Positions 9,334 through 18,546 are shown, numbered from the stretch's first letter. The stretch: DNA of 64,000 nucleotides from Corynebacterium canis (GCF_030408595.1 NZ_CP047080.1:2197685-2261684); one strand, 5' to 3'. Program-made: numbers and translations. The notes: generated from the sequence alone by a model not told the origin.

Positions 9334-9834
9334 GTGAACAAGCCCAAGACCCATTTGAATCTCGACGACCTCGTCTGCTTCTCTTTGTACTCAGCTGCAC
9401 GCGCAGTCCAACAAGTGTACCGTGGCCACCTGGATCGCTGGGGTATCACCTACCCGCAGTACCTCGTGCTCGTGTGCTTGTGGGAGGAGGACGGCCTCAG
9501 CGTAAATGAACTCGGTGAACGCCTCCACCTGGACAGCGGCACCCTGTCTCCGCTGCTGAAGCGCATGGAAGCTGCAGATCTGTTGGTTCGTCTGATCGAT
9601 CCTACTGACACTCGCCGCCGTATCCTGTCCCTGACCCAACGCGGTCGCGACCTTGAAGTTGAAGCTGGCCCGCTGCAACGCTGCGTCGCCGCCAGCGTCG
9701 ACCTGACCCGCTTCGAGCTCGCAGAACTTCACCAGCTCACGGGCCGCGTGGTTGAATCCCTGAACAACCGCCGCGTTCCCATGGATGGTCGCGCATTCTC
9801 CGGCGTTCGCCGCAATCCGAAAGCGCAAAACTAG
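9334..9834 (+). CDS. MarR/OhrR-family organic-peroxide-type regulator
   Basis: 166 aa winged-helix repressor. The N-terminal segment LDDLVCFSLYSAARA carries a cysteine at residue 15 when read from GTG 9334, the position of the peroxide-sensing Cys15 of B. subtilis OhrR. The DNA-binding region follows: TYPQYLVLVCLWE, SVNELGERLHLDSGTLSPLLKRME (recognition helix) and the wing LIDPTDTRRRILSLT. In the family, oxidation of the cysteine releases DNA. No ohr peroxiredoxin gene is adjacent, so the target is not visible here. An alternative start at TTG 9298 would add 12 residues but coincides with a -35 box. Confidence 0.85.
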   Translation: MNKPKTHLNLDDLVCFSLYSAARAVQQVYRGHLDRWGITYPQYLVLVCLWEEDGLSVNELGERLHLDSGTLSPLLKRMEAADLLVRLIDPTDTRRRILSLTQRGRDLEVEAGPLQRCVAASVDLTRFELAELHQLTGRVVESLNNRRVPMDGRAFSGVRRNPKAQN

Positions 9835-9965
9835 GTCCGAATCCGTCTCCTCGGCCCTCCATATCGGTTGCAGCGGAAGCCCTGCCGCGAGCCAACCATT
9901 GTCCTTAATAACTCAAAGCGCACACCGTCTCCCAAATATGGTGCGCAATGAGTATTCCGCCTAAT

Positions 9966-9998
9966 AACCCGGCGTCGACTTGCCCTCGACGCCGGGTT
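9966..9998 (+). terminator. Strong hairpin terminator after the OhrR-like gene
   Basis: Perfect 13-bp stem AACCCGGCGTCGA (9966-9978) with its complement (9986-9998), 7-nt loop; only a short T content follows. The palindrome GAGCATTAATGCTC (10001-10014) comes directly after and could be an operator for the downstream gene. Between here and 10177 no gene is visible. Confidence 0.7.
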
Positions 9999-10070
9999 CT
10001 GAGCATTAATGCTCGTTATAAGGGTGCTTGGCGTGGTGTCCCGTCCGGCCGCGAAACGAACAGGTGTCCG

Positions 10071-10086
10071 ACACGATATTGGTGAA
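10071..10086. promoter_or_regulatory. Possible NrdR-like box
   Basis: ACACGATATTGGTG resembles one half of the NrdR consensus ACACWATATATWGTGT (ACAC followed by ATAT), with an imperfect second half. Position upstream of nrdD is suitable, but the match is weak. Confidence 0.2.
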
Positions 10087-10177
10087 CAAGCCGCTTCCCA
10101 ATTCGGCTAATGAATCAGTCGGCTGGCGCTCGCGGGGTATGAACTCCGAACGGTTAGGAATCTCACGTCAAGGCACG

Positions 10178-10206
10178 GTGACATCTTAGCGCAGCGGTTC
10201 TAGAGT
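10178..10206 (+). promoter_or_regulatory. Promoter of nrdD (leaderless)
   Basis: GTGACA (10178-10183), 17-nt spacer, TAGAGT (10201-10206), then 7 nt to ATG 10214. An in-frame GTG at 10205 overlaps the -10 box and is therefore unlikely to be the start. Confidence 0.5.
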
Positions 10207-10213
10207 GGTCGAT

Positions 10214-12028
10214 ATGCGCCCCTCTACCACCCTTCGTATGCCCCCAGCCAGCATTGATGTTTCCGAAACCATCAACGAATACCTGAGCCGGTCCGATTGG
10301 CGCGTACACGCAAACGCGAATCAAGACTTCTCCCTCGGCGGCCTCATGCTGAACACGAACGGCAAGGTGGTGGCCAATTATTGGCTCAATGAGGTGTTCC
10401 ACCCAGAAGCTGGCCAGGCCCACCGAAACGGTGATATCCACATCCACGATTTGGACATGCTTTCGGGATATTGCGCGGGCTGGTCGCTGCGTCAATTGCT
10501 GCAGGAGGGCTTCGGAGGGGTACCGGGCACAATCTCCTCCGGCCCGCCCAAGCACTTTTCCGCCGCCTGCGGCCAAGTGGTGAACTTCCTGGGCACGCTG
10601 CAAAACGAATGGGCCGGGGCGCAGGCCTTCAGCTCCTTTGACACCTATATGGCACCATTCGTACGCCTTGACAATCTCACCTATGAGCAGGTTGAGCAGA
10701 CCATGCAGGAACTGATCTTTAACCTGAACGTTCCCAGCCGGTGGGGCACGCAAACACCCTTTACCAACCTGACCTTCGACTGGGTATGCCCCGCGGACCT
10801 CGCCGACGAATACCCGTTCATCGGCGATGAGGTGTGCGATTTCACCTACGGGGAGCTGGGCGCGGAGATGGACATGATCAACCAAGCCTTTATTTCCGTC
10901 ATGTCCGCCGGGGACGTGGACGGCCGGCCGTTTACCTTCCCGATCCCCACCTATAACATTACCAAGGACTTCGATTGGGAATCGCCGAACGCAAAGGCGC
11001 TGTTCGAGATGACCGCGCAATACGGGCTGCCCTACTTCCAGAACTTTATTAACTCCGACATGGATCCCGGCATGATCCGATCCATGTGCTGCCGCCTCCA
11101 ACTTGACCTACGCGAGCTGCTCAAACGCGGCAACGGTCTCTTTGGATCGGCCGAACACACCGGATCCATCGGCGTGGTCACCCTGAACTGCGCGCGCCTG
11201 GGGTACCGATTCCGCGGGCGCCCGGAAGCGGAGATGCTGGAGGAGGTCACGCGCTTGGTTCGGATGGGCGTCGATACGCTAGAGCGGCGGCGCAGCACCA
11301 TCAACGAGTTTATGGGGCTCGGCCTGTTCCCCTACACCGCGCGGTGGCTGCCCGACCTGGACAACCATTTTTCCACCATCGGCGTCAATGGCTGCAATGA
11401 AATGATCCGGAACTATACCGAAGATGCGTACGATATCACGCACCCAGAAGGCCACGCCCTGGCCACGCGGCTTCTCGATCATATAAACGAACTGCTCATC
11501 GCGGCCCAGGAAAGCACCGGGCACCTATATAACCTCGAGGCCACGCCTGCGGAGGGCGCAACCTATCGCTTCGCGCGCTCCGATCGCGAACACTACCCCG
11601 ACATTTTGCAGGCGGGGACGGACGCGGAGCCGTACTACACCAATTCCACCCAATTGCCGGTCGCACATACGCCCGATCCGTTTGCGGCATTGGCGGCGCA
11701 GGACGCATTGCAAACGCGCTACACTGGTGGCACCGTCCTGCACCTCTATATGGGCAGCGCCATGAGCAGCGGAGACGCCTGCGCGGCGCTGGTACGGCGA
11801 GCGTTAACAAACTTCGAACTGCCGTACATAACCGTCACGCCAACCTTCTCAATCTGCGCCCAACACGGGTACCTATCCGGGGAACACCCCGAATGCCCGA
11901 CGTGCGGAAGCGAGACCGAAATGTGGACCCGGGTCATGGGCTATTTCAGGCCCGTGACCAGCTTTAACACAGGTAAGAAAGGCGAGTTCCATGAGCGCCT
12001 CTACTTCGCGGAACCACCCGCCGCCTGA
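10214..12028 (+). CDS. nrdD: Anaerobic (class III) ribonucleoside-triphosphate reductase
   Basis: Glycyl-radical enzyme reducing ribonucleotides for DNA synthesis without oxygen; it needs activation by NrdG, encoded immediately downstream and overlapping by 38 nt. 604 aa. Seen: the GDIHIHDLDM motif typical of NrdD, an active-site cysteine region VTLNCARLGYR, a C-terminal zinc site CAQHGYLSGEHPECPTCG (CxxH plus CxxC), and the glycyl-radical loop TRVMGYFRPV about 30 residues from the end. There is no N-terminal ATP-cone: the catalytic domain starts within about 20 residues, so dATP overall-activity control is probably absent. It lets the cell make dNTPs anoxically alongside an aerobic RNR encoded elsewhere (inference). 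Confidence 0.95.
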   Translation: MRPSTTLRMPPASIDVSETINEYLSRSDWRVHANANQDFSLGGLMLNTNGKVVANYWLNEVFHPEAGQAHRNGDIHIHDLDMLSGYCAGWSLRQLLQEGFGGVPGTISSGPPKHFSAACGQVVNFLGTLQNEWAGAQAFSSFDTYMAPFVRLDNLTYEQVEQTMQELIFNLNVPSRWGTQTPFTNLTFDWVCPADLADEYPFIGDEVCDFTYGELGAEMDMINQAFISVMSAGDVDGRPFTFPIPTYNITKDFDWESPNAKALFEMTAQYGLPYFQNFINSDMDPGMIRSMCCRLQLDLRELLKRGNGLFGSAEHTGSIGVVTLNCARLGYRFRGRPEAEMLEEVTRLVRMGVDTLERRRSTINEFMGLGLFPYTARWLPDLDNHFSTIGVNGCNEMIRNYTEDAYDITHPEGHALATRLLDHINELLIAAQESTGHLYNLEATPAEGATYRFARSDREHYPDILQAGTDAEPYYTNSTQLPVAHTPDPFAALAAQDALQTRYTGGTVLHLYMGSAMSSGDACAALVRRALTNFELPYITVTPTFSICAQHGYLSGEHPECPTCGSETEMWTRVMGYFRPVTSFNTGKKGEFHERLYFAEPPAA

Positions 12029-12659
12029 GGTTAACCTGCCCATCGCCGGGTTGATTCCGTTTTCTGCCTCCGATTGGCCCGGCAAACTTACCGCAACTGT
12101 GTTCACACCAGGCTGCCCGTTGCGCTGCACCTATTGCCATAATCCCGAATTGCAGGCGTTAGGACAGCCCGGCGATGTTGCATTCAGCGAGGTTATTGCG
12201 CTGCTGCAGCATCGCCGCGGGCTTCTCGACGCCCTGGTGATCAGCGGCGGCGAACCGACCGTCCACCGCAGCCTCCCGGACGCCATCGAAGCGGTGCATG
12301 ACCTGGGGTTTCCGGTCGGGTTGCACACCTGTGGGTACGCCCCGCGCAGGGTGGCGGCACTCTTGGCGCGCGCGGAAACGCGGCCGGATTGGATCGGATT
12401 GGACGTCAAGGCGCTGCCCAAGGATCTGCCGGTGGTCACTGGCTGCACGCCGCGGGTTGCGGGATTTATGTGGGATTGCTTGGAAATGGTGGCCGAATCG
12501 GGCGTGGACGTGCAGGTTCGGACAACCGTATGGCCGGATTCCGTGGTTTCGCGGGGCTTGGATGAGCTGCGGGAACGTGTGGCCGCATTGGGGCTGCCGC
12601 CGCTGGTCGTGCAAGTTGCGCGCAATGTAGATCAACGGGGATATTACGTCGCCGGGTGA
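11991..12659 (+). CDS. nrdG: Anaerobic RNR-activating protein (radical SAM)
   Basis: 222 aa radical-SAM activase that generates the glycyl radical on NrdD using S-adenosylmethionine and a [4Fe-4S] cluster. The cluster motif CX3CX2C reads CPLRCTYCHNPE near residues 42-49; the SGGEPT motif for SAM binding follows near 84-89. The gene starts inside the nrdD 3' end (38-nt overlap), indicating translational coupling. The N-terminal 20 residues are poorly conserved. Confidence 0.92.
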   Translation: MSASTSRNHPPPEVNLPIAGLIPFSASDWPGKLTATVFTPGCPLRCTYCHNPELQALGQPGDVAFSEVIALLQHRRGLLDALVISGGEPTVHRSLPDAIEAVHDLGFPVGLHTCGYAPRRVAALLARAETRPDWIGLDVKALPKDLPVVTGCTPRVAGFMWDCLEMVAESGVDVQVRTTVWPDSVVSRGLDELRERVAALGLPPLVVQVARNVDQRGYYVAG

Positions 12660-12833
12660 ATTGCAAACGGCGGGGGCACACACACTCGCATGGGTGGGTG
12701 AGACCGGGTACAAGCTGGGGTTTTTCGATTCACAACGGGCGGTTTAGGTGGTATGTTCTAAGCGCTAAAGGGGCTTAAGTAACGGATACATTGTGGGCAA
12801 TTTGCAAACTGTCCGGCGCGCGGGCACGCACGC

Positions 12834-12887
12834 AAAAACGCCCACCGCTTCCCGAATGTCTGGGCTGGTGACAGGAAGCGTGGGCGT
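12834..12887 (-). terminator. Terminator of hmuO
   Basis: On the reverse strand a 14-bp stem with one bulged base (12838-12852 with 12874-12887) is followed by five T (AAAAA at 12834-12838 on the plus strand). Confidence 0.75.
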
Positions 12888-12928
12888 CTGGAAACGAGAC
12901 GACTAGGTTAGCGCATCTGGGTGAAAAA

Positions 12929-13588
12929 TTAGCGTTCGCCGAGGGCCATGAACAAGTTCAGGTTCAACAGGAAAGCATCAGCCGCTTCGTCAAGCAGGCG
13001 AGCGCGGTCGGCGTCATCCAATTCAATTGCGTCGAGGGCGGCACGGTAGGAATCCTTGTAAGGCTTTACCTTCGCGATGCCTTCGAAGTTGTAGAAGTTC
13101 ACGGCCTCAGCGGCGACGCCATAGTGGCGCTGCATCATGCGGCCGATCACCTGGCCACCCGACAGGTCGCCGAGGTAGCGGACATAGTGGTGGGCAACCA
13201 AACGTGCGGCGTCGCGGGCGTCGGCAATCTCGTTGAGGCGGTCGACATACGCCTGCGTTGCGGGCAGAGCGGTCACAGTCTCGCGCCACTCGGCATTGCC
13301 ATGCAGGAAATCGAGGTCAGCTTCGAGTGCGGGCACACGTTCGAGAATCGGGTCGACGATGCCGGCAGCGATCGGGTCCTGCGCCACCACGCGGGCGGCA
13401 TGCTCAAGCGCGTTGTACACGAGCCAAGCCTGCTCTTGCAGAGCGATAAAGTCATCGACGCTGAGTTCGCCGGCGAGGAGCTGATCCATGAAGTTGGAAT
13501 GCTCGGCGCGTTCGTGTGCATCGGCAGTAGAGGTCTTCAGATCAGAGGAGAGCTGAGCACTGGGGCGAGCGTCCATGGCTAGGGTCAT
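12929..13588 (-). CDS. hmuO: Heme oxygenase HmuO
   Basis: Degrades heme to biliverdin, CO and free iron; in C. diphtheriae HmuO is required to use host heme iron. 219 aa, all helical. Seen: the proximal heme ligand H25 in TADAHERAEH, and the distal helix YVRYLGDLSGGQV with its flexible glycines and conserved aspartate. About half of the residues match the C. diphtheriae enzyme from memory, including HHYVRYLGDLSGGQVI and MMQRHYGV. Start ATG 13588 has AAAGGA about 9 nt upstream. It has its own terminator and a DtxR box in its promoter, so iron repression is likely. Confidence 0.95.
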   Translation of the reverse strand: MTLAMDARPSAQLSSDLKTSTADAHERAEHSNFMDQLLAGELSVDDFIALQEQAWLVYNALEHAARVVAQDPIAAGIVDPILERVPALEADLDFLHGNAEWRETVTALPATQAYVDRLNEIADARDAARLVAHHYVRYLGDLSGGQVIGRMMQRHYGVAAEAVNFYNFEGIAKVKPYKDSYRAALDAIELDDADRARLLDEAADAFLLNLNLFMALGER

Positions 13589-13679
13589 CTCGAAAATTCC
13601 TTTGCAGTAAGGGGTCTAGCGTAAAGGGCGGTTCCGTGATGCACCAGAATCAGCGGCCTACCCACGACCACTATTTAAC

Positions 13680-13698
13680 TAAGGGTAGCCACACCTCA
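13680..13698. promoter_or_regulatory. DtxR iron-box in the hmuO promoter
   Basis: TAAGGGTAGCCACACCTCA matches the 19-bp DtxR consensus TTAGGTTAGCCTAACCTAA at 14 of 19 positions. On the reverse strand it lies between a TTGATG/TTGAGG-like -35 and a TAAATA-like -10, where bound DtxR-Fe would block polymerase. The hmuO gene of C. diphtheriae is DtxR-repressed (established knowledge). Confidence 0.65.
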
Positions 13699-13766
13699 AC
13701 ATCAACCATTTGGTTGAAAAATCCGCATCGTAGGGTCCGAAAAAATGACCGACCCGGACCTCCTTC

Positions 13767-16700
13767 CTATGGCTCGAAAGTCGTCTCACCCCAAAACACT
13801 TCATCTACAACTTGCCGGGCCCGGCGCGTCAACCGAAGGTAGTTTTCCAGGAATTGCTGGTACTCCGTCGGGTCCCAGCCCGCCGCGCCAGCCACCTGCG
13901 CCAGCTGCGGGCCGGGCGGCGGCAACTGATCCGTACGCTTGCCCCGCACCAGCACAAGCGCATTTCTTGCCTGGGTAGCCGCCAGCCACGCGGCGCGCAA
14001 CGTCTCCGCCTGGCGCTTCGGCAACAGCCCTTCCTGTTCGATCACATCCAGGCATTCCAGGGTGGAAGTATTGTGCAAACCGGGCACCTCGTGGGCGTGC
14101 AGCATGATAAGAAGCTGCACGGTCCACTCGATATCGGTCAGCGCGCCGCGACCCAGTTTCGTATGCGTGTTCCTGTCGGCGCCGCGGGGCAGCCGCTCGT
14201 TATCCACGCGCGCCTTCATCCGGCGCACCTCACGCACGGTCTCGGCGGACACACCGCCAGCCGGGTAGCGCAAAGGATCAATACGGTGCAAAAACTCCCG
14301 CCCGACCTCCCTGTCTCCCGCCACCACGGAGGCGCGCAACAACGCCTGAATCTCCCACGTTTCGCCCCAGCGTTCGTAATACTTTTCGTAGGAGTCCAAG
14401 GTGCGCACGATCGGACCCGAGCGGCCTTCTGGGCGCAGCCCAAGATCCACCTCCAGCGGCGGATCATCGCTGGGTTTGGCCAACCGGCGGCGCATCCGAT
14501 CGCACACGCCGACGGCCCAGCGCACGGCGTTATTATCGGACACGTTTTCGGCAGGTTCGCAGACGAACATAACATCGGCATCGGAGCCGTAACCCAGTTC
14601 CGCGCCGCCCAAACGACCCATCCCGATCACCGCGATCCGGGCCGGTGGCTGCTCCCCTTCCGGCACGCTGCCGCGGATCTCGGCGGCCAGGGCAGCGTCC
14701 AGCACCGCATCCCACACCAGCGACAGGCTGCGGCAAACCTCCTGCACATCCATCATATCCAGCAGGTCAGCGGCCGCCACGCGCGCCAACTCCGCGCGCC
14801 GCAAGGAACGCGCCGCCCGGATCGCCTTTTCCGGATCCGCGTACCGGCTCGACGCCGCAAGCAACGAACGCGACACCGTATCCGGGGAGGCGGCGAGGAG
14901 CTTCGGGCCGGTAGCGCCGTCGCCGAGGAGTTTGACCGAATCCGGTGTCGCCAGAATCAGGTCCGAAACATAGGGCGAATTGCCCAAGATCCGCATGAGC
15001 CGTTGGCCCACCACTCCCTCATCGCGCAGCATGCGGAGGAACCACTGGCGGTCCTCCGCGGCGTCGGAAAGCCTGCGGTAGTTGAGCAAGCCCATGTCCG
15101 GGTCGGCGGTTTGGGAAAGCCATTCCATGAGCGTCGGCAGCAGCATCGCCTGTATTTTCGCCTTGCGGCTGCGGCCGGAAGCCAATGCAACCAGGTGCTC
15201 GTAGGCGCGCTCTGGGAAGGTGTAACGCAGCGCCGCCAATTGCAGCTTCGCGGATTCTGCGGACAGGCGAAGCGTTTCCACCGGCAGGCTGGCCACCGAG
15301 TTCAACAGCGGGCGATAGAACAGTTTTGCGTGCATCGAGGAGATCTGCAACGCCACCTTGCGGAAGCGTTCCCCCAGCTCCTCGGCGGCCGTGCCCTGAT
15401 TGCCCTGGGCCACAATCCCCGCCGCGCGCGCCAACCAACGCAGCTGTTTCACATCTTTATCCGCCGGCATCGTGTGCGTGCGGCGCAGGCGTTGCAGCTG
15501 CAGGCGATGCTCCAGCAGGCGCAGAAACTCATAGGCGGAAATCAAGGCGTGCGCGTCCTCCCGCCCCACATAACCGCCCTTCATCAGGGCCGTTAGCGCA
15601 TCCACCGTGCCGAGGCGGCGCAGGCTTTCATCCACCCGGCCGTGCACCATTTGCAGCAGCTGCACCGCGAATTCCACATCCCGCAGGCCGCCCTTGCCGA
15701 GCTTGAGTTCGCGCTCGCGGAGCTCCGCGGGGACGTTGTTGATCACGCGGCGTCGCATAGCCTGCACGTCATCGACAAAACTTTCGCGTTGGCTGGCGTT
15801 CCACACGAGCGGGGCGAGCGCCGTCACGTATTGATTCCCCAATTCCACCGCCCCCGTCATGGGCCGCGCCTTGAGCAGCGCCTGGAATTCCCACGTGTGC
15901 GCCCAGCGCTTATAATACGCGACGTGGCTTTCCAACGTACGTACTAATGCGCCCTGTTTTCCCTCGGGGCGCAGCGCGGCATCCACCTCAAAGAAACAAC
16001 GGCAACCCAAACGAATGAACTCTCCCGCTAGCCGGGTGGTGCGGGCATCGGCGGGTTCCGCCACAAAAATGACGTCTACATCCGAAATATAGTTCAATTC
16101 GCGGGCGCCGCACTTACCCATCGCGAGCACAGCCAGGCGTGCAGAAACAGGTTTTTCACCGTACACACAGGCCACAGCCACCGCCAACGCTGCGGTAAGG
16201 GCGGCGTCGGCAAGATCGGACAGCGCCCCAGAAACCACGGTGAATGGAACATGTGGTTGACCCGGTCTGCGAGGCGATTCAGGGTAAGTTCCGGCGAGGT
16301 CGTGCGCGGCGATACGCATCAGCAATGTTCGGTACGTACGTTCTAATCGCTGTTCCGCTTCCGTGCCGACCACGCAGGCTTTGTACGTCCCGGGCGTGCT
16401 CAGATCCGCCGACGCAGTGTCCGCGTCCGGGTCCGCGACCGCGACGTTTTCATCGTCCATATGTACTAACTCGGCGGGGACGGCGGCGACGCACTCCAGC
16501 ATCTGTTGCATCATCTCCGTCGCCGTTGGCAGCCCCAGCGACAGCTGCCGCCACAGCTGCGGGTTCGCCACCAGGTGGTCGCCGAGGCTTGTCGACGCCC
16601 CGAGCAACGCCACCAAACGCACCCGCAGCGGCACCTCCTCCCGCAGCGCCCGATCCAGTTCGGCGCGCTCATCCCCCAGTGCCTGCATCAAACGTACGAG

Positions 16701-16871
16701 CGTATTCAGCGCTAGGTCCGGATCGGCGGCCCCGGTCAGGCTCCACAACAGCTCCACCGAATCCGGATTCATCCACCCCAGCCACTCCAAATCCGCCTGG
16801 GCGTGCGGCCCCTCCAAACTCAGCCCACCCGGGGTAGGGACCAAACGACGGGTGGAACGGGGGGTGGCCAT
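13767..16871 (-). CDS. glnE: Bifunctional glutamine synthetase adenylyltransferase/deadenylylase
   Basis: Attaches and removes AMP on the GlnA tyrosine (Y406 here) to tune nitrogen assimilation. 1034 aa with the tandem architecture of the family: two nucleotidyltransferase domains, each with a G-x-G-x-x-G/A-x-E-L-x-Y-x-S-D-x-D motif, GKCGARELNYISDVDVIF in the N-terminal half and GMGRLGGAELGYGSDADVMF in the C-terminal half, each followed by helical regulatory bundles. It lies 9 nt downstream of glnA2 with a GAGGAG ribosome site, forming a glnA2-glnE operon as in C. glutamicum. Confidence 0.97.
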   Translation of the reverse strand: MATPRSTRRLVPTPGGLSLEGPHAQADLEWLGWMNPDSVELLWSLTGAADPDLALNTLVRLMQALGDERAELDRALREEVPLRVRLVALLGASTSLGDHLVANPQLWRQLSLGLPTATEMMQQMLECVAAVPAELVHMDDENVAVADPDADTASADLSTPGTYKACVVGTEAEQRLERTYRTLLMRIAAHDLAGTYPESPRRPGQPHVPFTVVSGALSDLADAALTAALAVAVACVYGEKPVSARLAVLAMGKCGARELNYISDVDVIFVAEPADARTTRLAGEFIRLGCRCFFEVDAALRPEGKQGALVRTLESHVAYYKRWAHTWEFQALLKARPMTGAVELGNQYVTALAPLVWNASQRESFVDDVQAMRRRVINNVPAELRERELKLGKGGLRDVEFAVQLLQMVHGRVDESLRRLGTVDALTALMKGGYVGREDAHALISAYEFLRLLEHRLQLQRLRRTHTMPADKDVKQLRWLARAAGIVAQGNQGTAAEELGERFRKVALQISSMHAKLFYRPLLNSVASLPVETLRLSAESAKLQLAALRYTFPERAYEHLVALASGRSRKAKIQAMLLPTLMEWLSQTADPDMGLLNYRRLSDAAEDRQWFLRMLRDEGVVGQRLMRILGNSPYVSDLILATPDSVKLLGDGATGPKLLAASPDTVSRSLLAASSRYADPEKAIRAARSLRRAELARVAAADLLDMMDVQEVCRSLSLVWDAVLDAALAAEIRGSVPEGEQPPARIAVIGMGRLGGAELGYGSDADVMFVCEPAENVSDNNAVRWAVGVCDRMRRRLAKPSDDPPLEVDLGLRPEGRSGPIVRTLDSYEKYYERWGETWEIQALLRASVVAGDREVGREFLHRIDPLRYPAGGVSAETVREVRRMKARVDNERLPRGADRNTHTKLGRGALTDIEWTVQLLIMLHAHEVPGLHNTSTLECLDVIEQEGLLPKRQAETLRAAWLAATQARNALVLVRGKRTDQLPPPGPQLAQVAGAAGWDPTEYQQFLENYLRLTRRARQVVDEVFWGETTFEP

Positions 16872-16880
16872 AATGCTCCT

Positions 16881-18218
16881 CTAGTAGTCCAGGTTGGTGC
16901 GCAGCTCCCACGACGTAATCTGCGCCTGGTAGTCCTGCCACTCACGCCACTTATTGCGCAAGAAGTACTCAAAAACGTGCTCGCCGAGTGCCTCCGCGAC
17001 CAGCTCCGATTGCTCCATCAGGCGCAGTGCCTGGTCCAAGCTGCCCGGCAAATCCTGGTACCCCAATGCGCGACGCTCGCGGCGCGTTAACTTAGAAATA
17101 TCATCTTCCGCGGGATCCGGCAGCTCGTACCCCTCCCGGATACCCTTCAGCCCCGCGGCCACTAGGACGGCGTACGCGAGGTAGGGGTTGCACGCCGAGT
17201 CCGGGCTGCGCACCTCGACGCGGCGTGACGACACCTTGCCCAAGCGATAGGTTGGCACACGCACCATGGCCGAACTATTGGAAACACCCCAGGTCGCGGC
17301 GGTAGGCGCTTCATTGCCGAACATCAAACGCTTATACGAATTCGCCCATTGGTTGGTCACGGCTGTGAACTCCGGCGCGTGGTGCAAAATCCCCGCGATA
17401 AACTGCCGCGCCGTGCTAGACAGCGAAAACTCATCGTCCGGATCGTGGAAGGCGTTAGTGTCCCCTTCGAACAGGGACAGGTGGGTATGCATCGCGCTGC
17501 CCGCGTACTCCGCAAAGGGCTTTGGCATAAAGGTGGATCGAACACCGTTGCGCAAGGCGGTTTTCTTGATTATGTAGCGGAAAGTCATAATATTGTCCGC
17601 CATGGTGAGGACGTCCGCGTAGCGCAGGTCAATCTCTTGCTGGCCGGGGGCGGTCTCATGATGCGAAAACTCGACCGAAATACCCATGGATTCCAGCGCA
17701 TTCATCGCATCGAACCGAAAATGCGGCGCCTTATCCGTGACCGCCTGATCAAAGTAGCCACCATTATCGGTGGGCGTCGGCGGACGCCCGTCCGTGTTTA
17801 ACGACTCCACCAGGAAAAACTCAATCTCCGGGTGCGCGAAGCACGTAAACCCATCGTTCGCCGCCTCCTTGAGTTGCCTGCGCAACACCTGGCGCGGATC
17901 CGCGTAGGACGGCTGCCCATCCGGCATGGTGATATCACAGAACATCCTTGCGATATCGGTGGTGTCCTGCCGCTCGAAGGGCATCAGCTGGAACGTAGAC
18001 GGATCTGGGCGGGCGATCGTATCCGCCTCCGACACCCGCGAAAACCCCTCGATGGCCGAACCGTCGAAACCAATGCCCTCTTCGAAAGCACTTTCAAGCT
18101 CGGCGGGGACCACGGCTACCGACTTCAAATACCCGAGGATGTCCGTAAACCACAGGCGCACAAACCGAATATCCCGCTCTTCAATGGTGCGGAGCACAAA
18201 CTCCTGTTGGCTATTCAT
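16881..18218 (-). CDS. glnA2: Glutamine synthetase-like protein GlnA2
   Basis: 445 aa glutamine-synthetase homolog. Seen: WFTDILGYLKS, FDGSAIEGFSR, HPEIEFF metal site, GSAMHTHLS and NSSAMVRVPTYR ATP loop. The tyrosine segment adenylylated in GlnA is replaced by DPAEDDISKLTRRERRALGY, so it is probably not controlled by its operon partner GlnE. Paralogs in Actinobacteria act as minor glutamine synthetases or glutamylpolyamine synthetases; which applies here is not visible. ATG 18218 is used: conserved sequence begins MNSxQEFVL, and TAGATT ends 7 nt upstream, suggesting a leaderless start. Extension to 18323 would run through the tandem repeats. Confidence 0.93.
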   Translation of the reverse strand: MNSQQEFVLRTIEERDIRFVRLWFTDILGYLKSVAVVPAELESAFEEGIGFDGSAIEGFSRVSEADTIARPDPSTFQLMPFERQDTTDIARMFCDITMPDGQPSYADPRQVLRRQLKEAANDGFTCFAHPEIEFFLVESLNTDGRPPTPTDNGGYFDQAVTDKAPHFRFDAMNALESMGISVEFSHHETAPGQQEIDLRYADVLTMADNIMTFRYIIKKTALRNGVRSTFMPKPFAEYAGSAMHTHLSLFEGDTNAFHDPDDEFSLSSTARQFIAGILHHAPEFTAVTNQWANSYKRLMFGNEAPTAATWGVSNSSAMVRVPTYRLGKVSSRRVEVRSPDSACNPYLAYAVLVAAGLKGIREGYELPDPAEDDISKLTRRERRALGYQDLPGSLDQALRLMEQSELVAEALGEHVFEYFLRNKWREWQDYQAQITSWELRTNLDY

Positions 18219-18243
18219 TCTTCTCAATCTAATGGACTCGCCC

Positions 18244-18298
18244 CTTGGTGCGGGGCAGAATCCCCGCCGCAGCCTTGGTGCGAGGCAGAATCCCCGCC
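18244..18298. repeat. Two 25-bp direct repeats upstream of glnA2
   Basis: CTTGGTGCGGGGCAGAATCC... occupies 18244-18268 and recurs at 18274-18298 with a single change (G to A), a 30-bp period. Each unit contains GCGGGG facing CCCCGC around CAGAAT. They sit directly behind the presumed glnA2 promoter (-10 TAGATT at about 18226-18231, reverse strand). A regulator array is possible. Confidence 0.75.
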
Positions 18299-18373
18299 AC
18301 CAATCTTCACGCCAGATGCCCAACCAAGCTGGGACGAGCCGATGACTGGGCTAGGAAATGGGCTGCTGAGAAA

Positions 18374-18546
18374 TGGGTTGTGCGCTGCGCATGAAGTTTT
18401 TTACACACGAATCGCGGATCTAGTGTAATTTTCATCATTCTGGGCGTCCTGGGCGGCTCGGCGCGATACTTTTTACACAGATTTCGGGATTTTGATGTAA
18501 AAAATATCGGTAGACACCGTTCAACTCCCGGCGCGGCAATAGCTTG
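18374..18546 (+). repeat. Dispersed hairpin repeat, copy A
   Basis: One of six copies in the window. From a GGGTTG/ATAGGTTG-like left end it carries hairpin 1 (TTACAC 18401-18406 with GTGTAA 18423-18428), a variable GC-rich segment, hairpin 2 (18465-18477 with 18496-18508, 12 of 13 pairs) and an almost invariant CGGTAGACACCGTTCAACTC tail, ending near CAATAGCTTG. No conserved reading frame across copies. Confidence 0.85.
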
